DNA of 64,000 nt from Actinomycetes bacterium (GCA_021809105.1 JAKBAM010000004.1:1-64000), one strand, 5' to 3'. Positions 50,990-58,879 are shown, counted from the stretch's first letter. Notes: a model not told the origin generated them from the letters alone. A program made the numbers and translations.

Positions 50990-52003
50990 CTACTCGGCGC
51001 TGTCACCTCCCGCGGCTACCGCACGCCGGAGAGCGGCCTGCCCGGGGTGGGCGGCAATGACCTGGCGAAGGCCTTCACCCGTGGCCGACAGATAGCGGCG
51101 GGTCGTCTCGAGCGAGGCGTGCCCGAGCAGCTCTTGCAGCTCCACCACATCGGCCCCGGCCTCCAGCGCCGATGTGGCGAACGTATGGCGCAGGGCGTGC
51201 ACGAGGGCACCTGCTGGCACCTGGGCCCGGATACCGGCCCGGACGTACAGGCGCTCGATCAGGTACCGGATCTGGTGGACGCTGAGCCGCCGCCCCCGGA
51301 CGTCCACGAACAGCGGCGTAGCGGGGTGGCCCAGGTCGTGCGCCGGGAAACGTCCGGCCCGCTCGCCCTGGTACGCGCTCAAGAGGTCGTCGAGGCTCGA
51401 GGTTATTGGCACCGGCCGCGCCTTGTCGCCCTTTCCGACGACTCGCAGGCGCCGGGCTCCTGGCTCGCCCTCCAGCGAGCCGATGTCGAGGGAGGCGGCC
51501 TCGGCCTCTCGTATCCCCGTCACGCAGAAGGTAGCGGCCAATGCCAGGTCGCGCAGGGGCCACGGATGGCGGCCGTTAGGGTCGGGTTCGCCTGCGGCCA
51601 CCAGGAGGCGCTCGATCCCATCCCTGGCTCGGATGGTACGGGGGAGCGCTGCCGGCGTCTTGGGCTTGGGGATGGCCGCCATCGGGTTGCCGTCGAGAAC
51701 CCCCTCGCTGACCAGAAAGTCGAAGAACGACGACCACGCGGAGTGCGCCCGCCGGACCGACGCCACCGCATGGTCCGACGCCCACTCGGCGAAGGCCGCC
51801 CGCAGCAACGGGCGCCCGAGATCGCCCACCGTCACCTCCGGCAGCTCCAAACCGGCCAACGCGGCCAGGCGGGTGCCGACACCGGTCAGGTCCCGGCGAT
51901 AGGCCCGGAGGGTCGCCGGCGAGGGCTTCTGCGCACCGAGGACCGTCAGCCATCCCACAACCGCGTCCGGGAGAGACGTTGCAGTAGTGGCCTGGCGAAG
52001 CAC
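50990..52003 (-). CDS. Xer-type tyrosine recombinase
   Basis: The protein has 337 residues. The N-terminal SAM-like core-binding domain covers ~10-105. The catalytic domain has all residues expected: Arg 165 (VTGIREAEAAS), Lys ~191-194 (VVGKGDKARPVP), His 269 and Arg 272 (VHALRHTFATSALEAGAD), His 295 (LLGHASLE) and Tyr 304 (TTRRYL). Length and domain order fit XerC/XerD, which resolve chromosome dimers at dif, not a phage integrase. A dif-like sequence lies 71 bp upstream of the start. The GTG at 52003 has the hexamer TAGGTT 9 bases before it. Which of XerC, XerD or a single-recombinase type it represents cannot be decided here. Confidence 0.9.
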   Translation of the reverse strand: MLRQATTATSLPDAVVGWLTVLGAQKPSPATLRAYRRDLTGVGTRLAALAGLELPEVTVGDLGRPLLRAAFAEWASDHAVASVRRAHSAWSSFFDFLVSEGVLDGNPMAAIPKPKTPAALPRTIRARDGIERLLVAAGEPDPNGRHPWPLRDLALAATFCVTGIREAEAASLDIGSLEGEPGARRLRVVGKGDKARPVPITSSLDDLLSAYQGERAGRFPAHDLGHPATPLFVDVRGRRLSVHQIRYLIERLYVRAGIRAQVPAGALVHALRHTFATSALEAGADVVELQELLGHASLETTRRYLSATGEGLRQVIAAHPGQAALRRAVAAGGDSAE

Positions 52004-52012
52004 GCATCCATC

Positions 52013-52018
52013 AACCTA
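52013..52018 (-). promoter_or_regulatory. -10 hexamer TAGGTT of the Xer gene
   Basis: On the minus strand TAGGTT ends 9 bases before the GTG at 52003. Confidence 0.4.
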
Positions 52019-52074
52019 CCGGCACCGGCTGCCGAGGGGGGAACCCCGACAGTGACCCGGTACTCCGACCCGGC

Positions 52075-52102
52075 ACTCCTGATAATTACAGTTATCCGTA
52101 AT
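52075..52102. other. dif-like Xer recombination site (candidate)
   Basis: A 28-bp block with the dif layout of two 11-bp arms around a 6-bp centre: left arm ending GATAA (52075-52085), centre TTACAG (52086-52091), right arm TTATCCGTAAT (52092-52102). The inner dyad ATAA-N6-TTAT is identical to that of the classical dif consensus, and the right arm matches its XerD arm (TTATGTTAAAT) at 7 of 11 positions. It is the most AT-rich spot of a GC-rich region and lies 71 bp from a Xer gene. The rest of the 276-base gap (52103-52279) shows no gene or RNA I can recognise. An alternative reading is a promoter/operator dyad. Confidence 0.45.
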
Positions 52103-52279
52103 ATAGGGGTTGCAGGGTCCTGGGTAAGGGCAGCGGGTGCGTATCGCCTGATCCTCGGCGCCTTGGGCTCGGACCTGGTTCATGGGGCCTCAGCCCGAGC
52201 TCTACGACCCCGCCCGCTGAGTGAGCGCCCGACGACAGAATCCCTGCCGCGCCGGCGGGACAGTCTGCCCGAGCGAGGA

Positions 52280-52762
52280 TCACTGGCCCTGGGCCGCCTG
52301 GGCGTCGGGCAACGGGACGAGGCGGAACGAAGCCCGATCCATCTCGCGCCCGTCGATCCGCACACTGAAGAAGTACGGTCCGTGCTGTGGCAGCGGAAGC
52401 CCGAAGAGCGGGATCGACATTGGCATGGTCGACTCGTCTCCATCGACCATGATCGGCAGCCGCGCGGCCGAGAACAGCGCCACGATCATGCCGCGATCAG
52501 CGGGATCGGCCCCTTCCGGCAGCTGATCGCTCAGCATCACCCGCTGCGCGCCTCCGCCGGCTTCCGAGACCAGCTCGATGGTAAGGCTGTGCTCCGAATC
52601 GGTCTCGTTCCAGGGGATCTGCACCAAGATCGCCAGGCACACATTGACCTGATACGGGGGTTGAGGCGAGCTGCTGGCCACCAGCGATATGCCCGCTCCG
52701 GTGACGAACAGCTTGCCACCACTGACTTCTGCGAAGTCACATAGCAGCACCTTGGAGTCCAT
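52280..52762 (-). CDS. conserved hypothetical protein (DUF6941-like)
   Basis: The protein has 160 residues. KVLLCDFAEVSGGKLFVTGA followed by a beta-rich domain (QVNVCLAILVQIPWNETDSE, LFGLPLPQHGPYFFSVRIDG) resembles the DUF6941 type, a predicted beta-sandwich found in actinobacteria with no known function. The ATG at 52762 has AAGGAAGG and GGGAAGG upstream. There is no signal peptide or membrane span. Confidence 0.72.
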   Translation of the reverse strand: MDSKVLLCDFAEVSGGKLFVTGAGISLVASSSPQPPYQVNVCLAILVQIPWNETDSEHSLTIELVSEAGGGAQRVMLSDQLPEGADPADRGMIVALFSAARLPIMVDGDESTMPMSIPLFGLPLPQHGPYFFSVRIDGREMDRASFRLVPLPDAQAAQGQ

Positions 52763-52787
52763 GACCTTCCCGCCTTCCTTTAAGTCG

Positions 52788-52809
52788 GCCGGCTGCTCGA
52801 TGAGCCGGC
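52788..52809 (-). terminator. hairpin between the 37-residue protein gene and the DUF6941-like gene
   Basis: GCCGGCT (52788-52794) and AGCCGGC (52803-52809) form a 7-bp stem with an 8-base loop, 66 bases after the small-protein stop and 25 bases before the next ATG on the minus strand. Confidence 0.4.
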
Positions 52810-52874
52810 TCTGGGGGGCGACGCGACACTACGCAGAAGCGGGCCCCGGCTTGCCAGCCGAGGCCATCACCCGC

Positions 52875-52988
52875 TCAAGCCGACTTGCGTGCCTCAGTCC
52901 TTGCCGCCTTGGCCCGGTCCTCTCTGGTCTTCTTGCGCCGGATCCGGTCGTGCTTCCATCGGACGGTCGAACGTGAGCCTCTTCCCAT
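52875..52988 (-). CDS. 37-residue highly basic protein (new small ORF)
   Basis: An ATG at 52988 opens 37 codons ending TGA at 52875-52877. The product begins MGRGSRSTVRWKHDRIRRKK and ends in an Arg/Lys/Ala helix closing RTEARKSA. About 40 percent of residues are Arg or Lys. The hexamer TAGCCT ends exactly 7 bases upstream, the leaderless spacing used by many genes here. Composition and size recall small ribosomal proteins such as bTHX, bS22 and bL37, but I see no match to any of them. RNA or ribosome binding is inferred from charge only. A hairpin follows the gene. Confidence 0.6.
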   Translation of the reverse strand: MGRGSRSTVRWKHDRIRRKKTREDRAKAARTEARKSA

Positions 52989-52995
52989 CCGCTGC

Positions 52996-53001
52996 AGGCT
53001 A
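52996..53001 (-). promoter_or_regulatory. -10 hexamer TAGCCT of the 37-residue protein (leaderless)
   Basis: On the minus strand TAGCCT, then GCAGCGG, then the ATG at 52988. Confidence 0.5.
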
Positions 53002-53050
53002 CTCCGCCGGGGCACTGCGCCGTCCGGCTGCAGCTCAGGGCCGCTCGAGC

Positions 53051-53746
53051 TCAAGCCGGCTCGGCACCGAGGAACCGCAAGGCGTGATCCAAGAATCGGA
53101 AGTCCTTCGCCGTGGCGAAGTGGTCCACGCCATGCAGGATGACGACGGTCGCGTTCGGTAACGCGTCCACCAGTGGATCCGCCGGGCCGGCGAAATCCTC
53201 GTCGCCGAGCACCACTAGAACCGGGCAGCCCACCGACGCCAGGACCGACGGATCCAGGCGGGTCGCCGGCCGGCGCAGGCAGGCAGCCAGGGCAGCACGG
53301 TCGTTTCCCGGCGCAGAAGCGAAACGGGCGAAGGCCTGGGCCGCACCCGACGCGTCGTCATCCGCCTCCCCGGCCAGGACTGCTCTGGCAGCCGGCTCGG
53401 TGTCCCCCTCACGGAACAGGCTGGCGCCTACTCCGCCGACCACCAGGTGCTCGAAACGCTCGGGCGCTGCGGCGGCCACCTCCAGCAACAACCCCGCTCC
53501 GAGCGAGAACCCGACCGCGTCGACCCGCCCTTTCGCCGGCAGCGCGTCTCGAACCCCGCTCCCCAACTCGCGGTACGCCTCTGGATCGTGAGGTTTGTCG
53601 GCGGTCCCGTGGCCGAGGAGGTCCACAGCCAGAACCTCGCGTCCCGCCTCGGCCAGGAGGTCCACCCAGCCGGTGTCGCGCCAACTCCTCTCGAACGAAG
53701 ACGCGAACCCATGCACCAGCAGGACCGGGAGCTTTGTCTGTGCCAT
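53051..53746 (-). CDS. alpha/beta hydrolase
   Basis: The protein has 231 residues. The fold begins at LPVLLVHGFASSFERSWRDT; the nucleophile is Ser in AVGFSLGAGLLLEVA (G-F-S-L-G), the acid lies in VLVVLGDEDFAGPADPL and the His in VILHGVDHFATAKDF. The small lid suggests an esterase or C-C hydrolase with a modest substrate. The ATG at 53746 (MAQTKLPVLL) is 9 bases after the hexamer TACCCT; an upstream frame to 53770 adds eight residues. Confidence 0.83.
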   Translation of the reverse strand: MAQTKLPVLLVHGFASSFERSWRDTGWVDLLAEAGREVLAVDLLGHGTADKPHDPEAYRELGSGVRDALPAKGRVDAVGFSLGAGLLLEVAAAAPERFEHLVVGGVGASLFREGDTEPAARAVLAGEADDDASGAAQAFARFASAPGNDRAALAACLRRPATRLDPSVLASVGCPVLVVLGDEDFAGPADPLVDALPNATVVILHGVDHFATAKDFRFLDHALRFLGAEPA

Positions 53747-53755
53747 CGGATGCGG

Positions 53756-53761
53756 AGGGTA
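53756..53761 (-). promoter_or_regulatory. -10 hexamer TACCCT of the hydrolase gene
   Basis: On the minus strand TACCCT ends 9 bases before the ATG at 53746. The divergent gene has its own hexamer at 53800, so both promoters lie in a 65-bp gap. Confidence 0.42.
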
Positions 53762-53799
53762 GCCACTCACGGGCCCTCGGGGCGCCCGCAGCGCTGCAG

Positions 53800-53805
53800 T
53801 AAGTT
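53800..53805 (+). promoter_or_regulatory. -10 hexamer TAAGTT of the 528-residue protein (leaderless)
   Basis: TAAGTT ends 6 bases before the GTG at 53812. Confidence 0.5.
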
Positions 53806-53811
53806 GGATGC

Positions 53812-55398
53812 GTGGCCCGCCGGATCGAGATCGAGTTGACCAGCACGCGAGCGGACGGCTCTTGGAGCTGGCGGGCCGCAGGGGCGCTCCAGCCGCGCGG
53901 CGTGCTCGACGGAGGTCTGCTCTCCGAGGGCTCCAAGGCGGGAGATGTGCTGCGGGCCGACGCCGAGTTCGGTATCGACGGCATCGTCATCACCAACGTC
54001 CTGCCGCCCAAGGACAAGAAGCGCGCCGAGCCGCAGCGCATCGAGCTGAAACCCTCGCGTGCCGACACGCCCGGCGTCACCACCCAGCTACTCGGAAGGG
54101 GCGCCCGCCCGGGAGGCCGCGACGGTGGCCCAGCGCGCCGGGACAGCCGACCCGGCGAACGGCGCGAGCCCCGCCCGGCGGATGGCCGCCAAGGCCGCCC
54201 GGCGGATGGCCGCCCGTCGCGCCCGGCGGACAGCCGCGAGGGCACCGAGCGCTCGTCACGACAACCACGGCCTCGTCGAGACGGTGGCTCTGGCTCCGGG
54301 GAACGTCGTGACCGACGCCCCGAGAGCGACGAGCGCCGCAGCCAGGGCGCTGGACCCTCACGCCAGCCCGCCGGCCCCCGCCGCGACGGTTCCGACCGAG
54401 GAGGCGCAGGCCGCGAGGGTGTGGGACGTAGCGGTGACAGCGGGCGGCCGCGGTCGCGCCGCCTCAGCCCGGGCCACACGCACCGCCACGCCGTCATGGC
54501 TTCGCTGCCCCCCGAGGAGCAGGCGGTGGCAGAACAGGTCCTCAGGGGTGGCATTCCGGCGGTGCGTACCGCCGTCCACCTGGAGCGGGAGAAGGCCACA
54601 GCCGAGGGCAGGCCGGCGCCGGACGCCAATCAGCTCCTGACCCTGGCCGAGAGCCTGCTGCCCCGACTCAAGGCAGCCGAATGGCACGACCGTGCCGAGG
54701 CAGCGGTAAAGGCGGCCACCGACCTCCCCCTCCGAGATCTTCGATCGGTAGTGGCCGGCGCCGATGTCGCTCGCGACGAAGAGACGCGCCAATTGGCAAC
54801 CCAGCTCCGCGAATCCCTTGATGCCCGTGTCGAGGCGTTGCGCTCTGACTGGGTCGCCGACCTGATCCGCCACCTCGATCAGGGCCGCGTCGTGCGAGCC
54901 CTCCAGTTGGCCGCCCGGCCGCCCGATCCCAGTACCCGCTTGCCGGCGGATCTGGCGGGACGGGCGAGCGAGGCGGCAAGCGCATCCCTCAGCCCCGACA
55001 CGCCGCCAGAGAGGTGGCTGGCCCTCCTGGAGGCGGCGGCAGCCTCGCCCGTGCGCCGCAGCGTGGTCCCGACCGGCCTGCCCGCCGACCCCGGACCCGA
55101 CCTGCTCCGCGCCGCTCACCAGCAGTCGGGACGGATCCCGGCGCTCGCCACCCTGCTCGGGCTCAGCATCCCGCCGCCCCCGGGACCACGGGCCGGATCG
55201 GCTCCCAGGCGGCCGCCCGGCCGCGCCGGCCGCCCGGCCGCGGACGACCGCGAGACCGCCCCCCCGCCCCCCGTCAGCACGACCGGGGCCGATCGGACAA
55301 CTGCTTCTACCCCCCCTCCGCCAGCGGGCACGCCGGCAGCCGAAGGGCCTTCGAGCGACGATTTGACCACGACCAGTATCGATCAGCCCACCCACTGA
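53812..55398 (+). CDS. uncharacterised protein with two conserved ends and a repeat-rich middle
   Basis: The protein has 528 residues. Residues ~1-85 are a compact beta-rich domain (RRIEIELTSTRADGSWSWRA, GIDGIVITNVLPPKDKKRAE). Residues ~90-220 are Arg/Gly/Asp/Pro-rich and contain 8-residue repeats of the form RPADGRxx. Residues ~225-460 are helical (PPEEQAVAEQVLRGGIPAVR, LRSDWVADLIRHLDQGRVVR). The tail is Pro-rich. I do not recognise a family, though similar layouts exist among actinobacterial hypothetical proteins. The disordered middle resembles that of the TPR protein at 681-2354 in composition. Confidence 0.72.
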   Translation: MARRIEIELTSTRADGSWSWRAAGALQPRGVLDGGLLSEGSKAGDVLRADAEFGIDGIVITNVLPPKDKKRAEPQRIELKPSRADTPGVTTQLLGRGARPGGRDGGPARRDSRPGERREPRPADGRQGRPADGRPSRPADSREGTERSSRQPRPRRDGGSGSGERRDRRPESDERRSQGAGPSRQPAGPRRDGSDRGGAGREGVGRSGDSGRPRSRRLSPGHTHRHAVMASLPPEEQAVAEQVLRGGIPAVRTAVHLEREKATAEGRPAPDANQLLTLAESLLPRLKAAEWHDRAEAAVKAATDLPLRDLRSVVAGADVARDEETRQLATQLRESLDARVEALRSDWVADLIRHLDQGRVVRALQLAARPPDPSTRLPADLAGRASEAASASLSPDTPPERWLALLEAAAASPVRRSVVPTGLPADPGPDLLRAAHQQSGRIPALATLLGLSIPPPPGPRAGSAPRRPPGRAGRPAADDRETAPPPPVSTTGADRTTASTPPPPAGTPAAEGPSSDDLTTTSIDQPTH

Positions 55399-55417
55399 AG
55401 GTCAGCCCGACGCGGAG

Positions 55418-55903
55418 TCAGACGATCGTGGCGAGGATGCCGTGATCATGAAGGAACTCGGCCAGGCCGTCGGTCAACGCCATGTCGGTGACCTCTTCCA
55501 GCTGAACCCATTCCGCTTCCGCCGCATCGTCGCCGGCCACAGGGTCCTGGTGACTGAGGATGGTGACTTGGAAGTCCAGCACGACGAAATGGGCATCACC
55601 CTCCAAGAGCTCCACCCAGCCGACCAGTCCGTCGCACACCGCTTCGAGTCCGGTCTCCTCCGCCACCTCCCGGACCACGGCCTCGGCGAGAGTCTCCCCC
55701 CGTTCGAGCCGACCTCCCGGAACTGACCAGCGCCCCTGGGCCGGTCCACGTCCGCGCCGTATCAGGAGCAGCCGCCCGCCTTCCACTGCGATGGCACCGA
55801 CGCACAGCTCGGGCCGGCCGGCGCTCCTGCCCGCATCTGCGGGAGGGAGCGCCTGCTGCTCCGGGGCTCGATCGCCTGGCATGCAGTCATCGAAGCGTTG
55901 CAC
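55418..55903 (-). CDS. Nudix hydrolase
   Basis: The protein has 161 residues. The Nudix box is [20 protein letters not shown] followed by ETGLE, an exact fit to G-x5-E-x7-REUxEExGU, preceded by [20 protein letters not shown]. It resembles small 8-oxo-dGTP/ADP-ribose-type hydrolases; the substrate is unknown. The GTG at 55903 starts 7 bases after the GNAT gene on the same strand; an ATG at 55882 is possible. Confidence 0.87.
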   Translation of the reverse strand: MQRFDDCMPGDRAPEQQALPPADAGRSAGRPELCVGAIAVEGGRLLLIRRGRGPAQGRWSVPGGRLERGETLAEAVVREVAEETGLEAVCDGLVGWVELLEGDAHFVVLDFQVTILSHQDPVAGDDAAEAEWVQLEEVTDMALTDGLAEFLHDHGILATIV

Positions 55904-55909
55904 GGCCCT

Positions 55910-56449
55910 CTACGCCCTCCCTTCACCGGGAGGGAGGGAGCGCTCCGTCGGTTGCCGGCGCCTGGGTGCCGACTGCCCTGGCGTCGGGAGCGAGCGGTGC
56001 ATGATCAAGGCGCGCGCGACCATGCCGTGGGTCTCGAAGAAGGCCTTCGCCTCGCGGCTGCCCGGCAGGGCCATCGCGTCGATCCCGGTACAGCCCTGTC
56101 CGATCGCCCACTCGACCATCGCTCCCATCATGGCCTCCCCCAACCCCACCCCGCGCGCCTCGGGCTCCACGAAGAGGACTACCACCTTGGCCAGAGGAGC
56201 GTCGGGCAGGAACGGCTGGGCCGATACGATGCCGACTCCCAGGAGGGCGCCGCTCAACTCTCCCGCCACGACGTACTGGTTGGGGTCCGCGAATGCGGCC
56301 TCGAGTCGCTCGGGCACCTCGTAGCCGGCCAGGACCGACCTCATGAGGTGTCGCCCGCCTCGCCGGGAGGAGATCTCGGCGAGGGCCTCGTCGCAAAGTT
56401 GGATCAACCGGACCGTGTCGTCGCGTCCTGCGGCGCGGGCGCGCTCCAC
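55910..56449 (-). CDS. GNAT-family N-acetyltransferase
   Basis: The protein has 179 residues. The acetyl-CoA site is VVLFVEPEARGVGLGEAMMG (motif A, R-x-x-G-x-G/A), with GCTGIDAMALPGSREAKAFF giving the C-terminal wing and ETHGMVARALIMHRSL the last strand. The acceptor is unknown. The last ~25 residues are Arg/Pro-rich and poorly conserved in type. It is probably cotranscribed with the Nudix gene. Confidence 0.83.
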   Translation of the reverse strand: MERARAAGRDDTVRLIQLCDEALAEISSRRGGRHLMRSVLAGYEVPERLEAAFADPNQYVVAGELSGALLGVGIVSAQPFLPDAPLAKVVVLFVEPEARGVGLGEAMMGAMVEWAIGQGCTGIDAMALPGSREAKAFFETHGMVARALIMHRSLPTPGQSAPRRRQPTERSLPPGEGRA

Positions 56450-56460
56450 CCCCTTGCGAC

Positions 56461-57009
56461 CTACCGGCCCTGGAGCTGACCGACCCGGGCGAGGATCGTG
56501 CGCCTGCCGCGGCTGGCTGTCTCGTACTCCTTGACCGCCTCCAGCTCCGCGCCGGACAACCCGGCCAGGCGCTGGACTACCTGAGATGCCGACAGGGAGT
56601 CGTAGCCGGGGATGGCCAGGCTCGCAACCGACGGCATAACGGGCTGCTCGACATGGCGACGTGATGCGCTCGCGGGTTCCGAGACGCCGCTACCGGTCGG
56701 GACCGGTCCGACACGGGGAGCGGTAGCAGTTGCTGCGCGAGCCCGAGACGGCTCGCCGGCCTGCGGGCGCGGGACCGAGGTCCGCGCTGGCGCCGGCACG
56801 TCGGCCCCCAGCCGGCGAGTGACCTCCTTGCGGCCCTGGGCCACGGCGAACTGGCCAACCACCCGGGCGGTGGCCACCCGCGCACCCAAGCCCGAGCGGC
56901 CCTTTGCCGCCAGCTTGGGCAGCTCCTCTGTGAGGGTGAGGGCCAAGCCCACCGGAGCGTAGAGCACCAGGTCCAAAGCGGCCTCAAGCGACGAACGGCG
57001 GTCGGTCAC
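56461..57009 (-). CDS. conserved actinobacterial protein (lipid droplet-associated-like, DUF8129-like C-terminus)
   Basis: The protein has 182 residues from the GTG at 57009 (GAAGGA upstream); TTG 57027 is an alternative. The N-terminal part (SSLEAALDLVLYAPVGLALT) is an amphipathic or membrane-touching helix. The middle is Pro/Ala-rich. The C-terminus, IPGYDSLSASQVVQRLAGLS followed by GAELEAVKEYETASRGRRTI, is a conserved helical motif I associate with DUF8129-type proteins. Function unknown; the lipid droplet link is from memory of similar annotations and is weak. Confidence 0.65.
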   Translation of the reverse strand: MTDRRSSLEAALDLVLYAPVGLALTLTEELPKLAAKGRSGLGARVATARVVGQFAVAQGRKEVTRRLGADVPAPARTSVPRPQAGEPSRARAATATAPRVGPVPTGSGVSEPASASRRHVEQPVMPSVASLAIPGYDSLSASQVVQRLAGLSGAELEAVKEYETASRGRRTILARVGQLQGR

Positions 57010-57100
57010 GCGACGATCCTTCCCCAACCGGCACGGTGGCTACAACCGGACCGCCCGAAGTCCCCTGCTGCCGGGCGAGTGGCCCCGAGGGCGGTGCCGC

Positions 57101-57559
57101 TCACACGCAGTCGCGGCAGAACATGCGGTCCCGGTCGGCGAGCTGGCTCGGATGCTTGACAAGGAAGCAGGACTGGCAGACGAACTCGCCCGGCTGCTTG
57201 GGAAGCACCCTCGGCGCCGCCTCGCCCCGGTCCTCGGAGTCAGGGACATCTTCCTCGTCATCGGACTCCTCGTCACTGACGACCAGGCGTTCCTTCAAGA
57301 TGACGTCGAGGCTCGCCTCCACATCATCGGAGTCTTCTTCCTCCTCCTCGTCGTCGTCGTCCTCGTCTTCGCGTACCTTGGCGGCAGGGAGTACGGCGTC
57401 TTCCACCTTGTCCGTGTCGTCGACCAACACTTCGTCGGCAACCTCGGCATCGTCGTCGTCGGCCAAATCTTCGAGGTCCTCATCGTCGAGGTCCTCGTCT
57501 TCTAGGTCCTCGGGCACGTCTGTGTCCTCGTCGGTGTTGCTATCGAGCTCGTCAGCCAT
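57101..57559 (-). CDS. DUF4193 acidic zinc-finger protein
   Basis: The protein has 152 residues. The N-terminal two-thirds are extremely acidic (runs of Asp/Glu). DVEASLDVILKERLVVSDEE is the first conserved block, and the C-terminus LPKQPGEFVCQSCFLVKHPS followed by QLADRDRMFCRDCV holds two CxxC pairs of a zinc ribbon. This is the complete DUF4193 signature, found throughout actinobacteria; the function is unknown, and the acidic part may mimic nucleic acid. AAGGAC lies before the ATG. Confidence 0.9.
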   Translation of the reverse strand: MADELDSNTDEDTDVPEDLEDEDLDDEDLEDLADDDDAEVADEVLVDDTDKVEDAVLPAAKVREDEDDDDEEEEEDSDDVEASLDVILKERLVVSDEESDDEEDVPDSEDRGEAAPRVLPKQPGEFVCQSCFLVKHPSQLADRDRMFCRDCV

Positions 57560-58087
57560 GTGTCGTCCTTGCGAGATCTGTCAGTCGCGGCCCACCCGCC
57601 GAGGGCGGCCCGCGTTGTGGCGCCGGATGATAGACGTCGGCGCGGCACTACCGCGCGACATCCGCCCCCGAGTCAGTTCCAAGCGTTGCCTACGCGGGTC
57701 ACCAACGACTGCCCAGTGCGAGGAGGCAGGGGGGTCCGTAGGAACCTTTGGTGCCGTTCACCGTCTACGCCAAGACGCGTTCAACCGTGGACGTTGTCTA
57801 CTTGGTTGCCCTGGACCACCCTGCCTCGCACGACACGTGCCCGGGAGAGGGCGTCGCGATGCGCATCATCATGGCCGACCAGAGGGGAGGCCAGTCAAGG
57901 GCCGGTCAAGGCTCTGACCAGGGTTTTCGCGCGTCCTCGCTGGTCAGAGCCGAGGAAAAAAATTGTCGGAGCTTCTACTACTTCTCGTCGAGATGCGACC
58001 CCTCATGACGTTTCGTCCGCTCTCGACCGATTGGCACCCTGCGTGGACGCCCCGTTAGCGACCGGGTCCCGCTCCGGCTTGCCGCCT
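57560..58087. other. 528-base intergenic region with a 12-bp hairpin
   Basis: No convincing gene on either strand. The clearest structure is GGCTCTGACCAG (57910-57921) with CTGGTCAGAGCC (57940-57951), a perfect 12-bp inverted repeat with an 18-base loop. The loop contains TCCTCG, which could pair instead with CGAGGA at 57951-57956. Just upstream the 11-bp unit GCCxGTCAAGG is duplicated. An A-run (57956-57962) follows. A 5'-weak ORF on the plus strand (57751-58008) is protein-like in its first ~30 codons only. The region could hold an untranslated RNA, but nothing recognised. Confidence 0.5.
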
Positions 58088-58879
58088 TCACGAAAACTCC
58101 GGGATCAGGTACTCCACGTTGGCCACGTAGGGCTGCGCCTCCGAGAGGACCCCGTAGGAAATGAGGTTCTGCGTGCCCTCGTAGTACGCGGCGACCACGT
58201 TGCAACTTCCTCGGACTTGGCTCTGCAGGTAGGCCACGAAGCGAGCCATCATCCGGATGTTGTCGGATATCAAGTAGATGTCGAGGTTCTGACCGATCAG
58301 GCTGCGGCTGACGAAATCGGCGGTGGCGGGCAGCAGCTGCCCCACGCCGACCGCCTGTGCTGGTGACACCACGCCTTCCTGCCATCCCGACTCCTGCCAT
58401 GCGATGGCCTCGAGCAGAGCGGGGTCGACGCCGTAGGCCGATGCCCACTCCTGGAAGTACGGGCGGAGCTGAAGACGGGAGGGACTCGCCTGCAGGGCAG
58501 CCGGCAGGACTCCCCAGGGCCCCGATGCCGGGGAGAACGTTGCACAGAAGCTGGACGTGCCCGATCTCACCGAGCCGGCGGAGACGGCCGGCTGAGATGC
58601 CGAGGACGTGGCGGCCGCAGCGATCTGCGCAGGCGGGATCACCAGGTGCCTACCCACGGCGAGGATGTCGGTCAGCCGCATACCGTTGGCGGCCGCCAAC
58701 GATTGCATGGATATCCCGGCCCGTTGCGAGACAGCCCACAGGGTGTCCCCCGGCTGGACGACATATCCGCCGCCCGATGAGAAGGCCGCCTGACCGGCGA
58801 GGGCCACCGACGCCAACACAGCGATCGTGGCTGCGGAGCGACCCACCCTGCCTCGGCGCAGGAACTTGAAGTTGGGCAT
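58088..58879 (-). CDS. secreted LysM / lytic transglycosylase-like protein
   Basis: The protein has 263 residues. A basic N-terminus and signal sequence (SAATIAVLASVALAGQAAFS), a LysM domain (GYVVQPGDTLWAVSQRAGIS, then LTDILAVGRHLVIPP, ~37-82), a short linker, and an SLT-type transglycosylase domain (~135-263). The catalytic Glu is in LLEAIAWQESGWQEGVV and SPAQAVGVGQLLPATADFVS is the second motif. It cuts peptidoglycan glycan strands with release of anhydromuropeptides. The promoter is recognisable ~35-65 bp upstream. The gene is isolated between two large gaps. Confidence 0.9.
   Translation of the reverse strand: MPNFKFLRRGRVGRSAATIAVLASVALAGQAAFSSGGGYVVQPGDTLWAVSQRAGISMQSLAAANGMRLTDILAVGRHLVIPPAQIAAAATSSASQPAVSAGSVRSGTSSFCATFSPASGPWGVLPAALQASPSRLQLRPYFQEWASAYGVDPALLEAIAWQESGWQEGVVSPAQAVGVGQLLPATADFVSRSLIGQNLDIYLISDNIRMMARFVAYLQSQVRGSCNVVAAYYEGTQNLISYGVLSEAQPYVANVEYLIPEFS

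Noticed and set aside
50990-52003. Tyrosine recombinase as sign of an integrated element
   Set aside because: Length and motifs fit XerC/XerD, flanking genes are ordinary, and no attachment repeats at the nearby tRNA-Pro or phage genes are visible.
50807-52744. 645-codon open frame on the plus strand
   Set aside because: Antisense to the Xer recombinase and part of the DUF6941-like gene, both recognisable on the minus strand.
57152-57505. Hydrophobic 117-codon ORF on the plus strand
   Set aside because: It is the complement of the Asp/Glu-rich DUF4193 gene; GAC/GAG runs read as Val/Leu on the other strand.
57751-58008. Plus-strand ORF in the 57.5-58.1 kb gap
   Set aside because: The first ~30 codons look protein-like, but the rest runs through the hairpin and an A-run, with no family or ribosome site.
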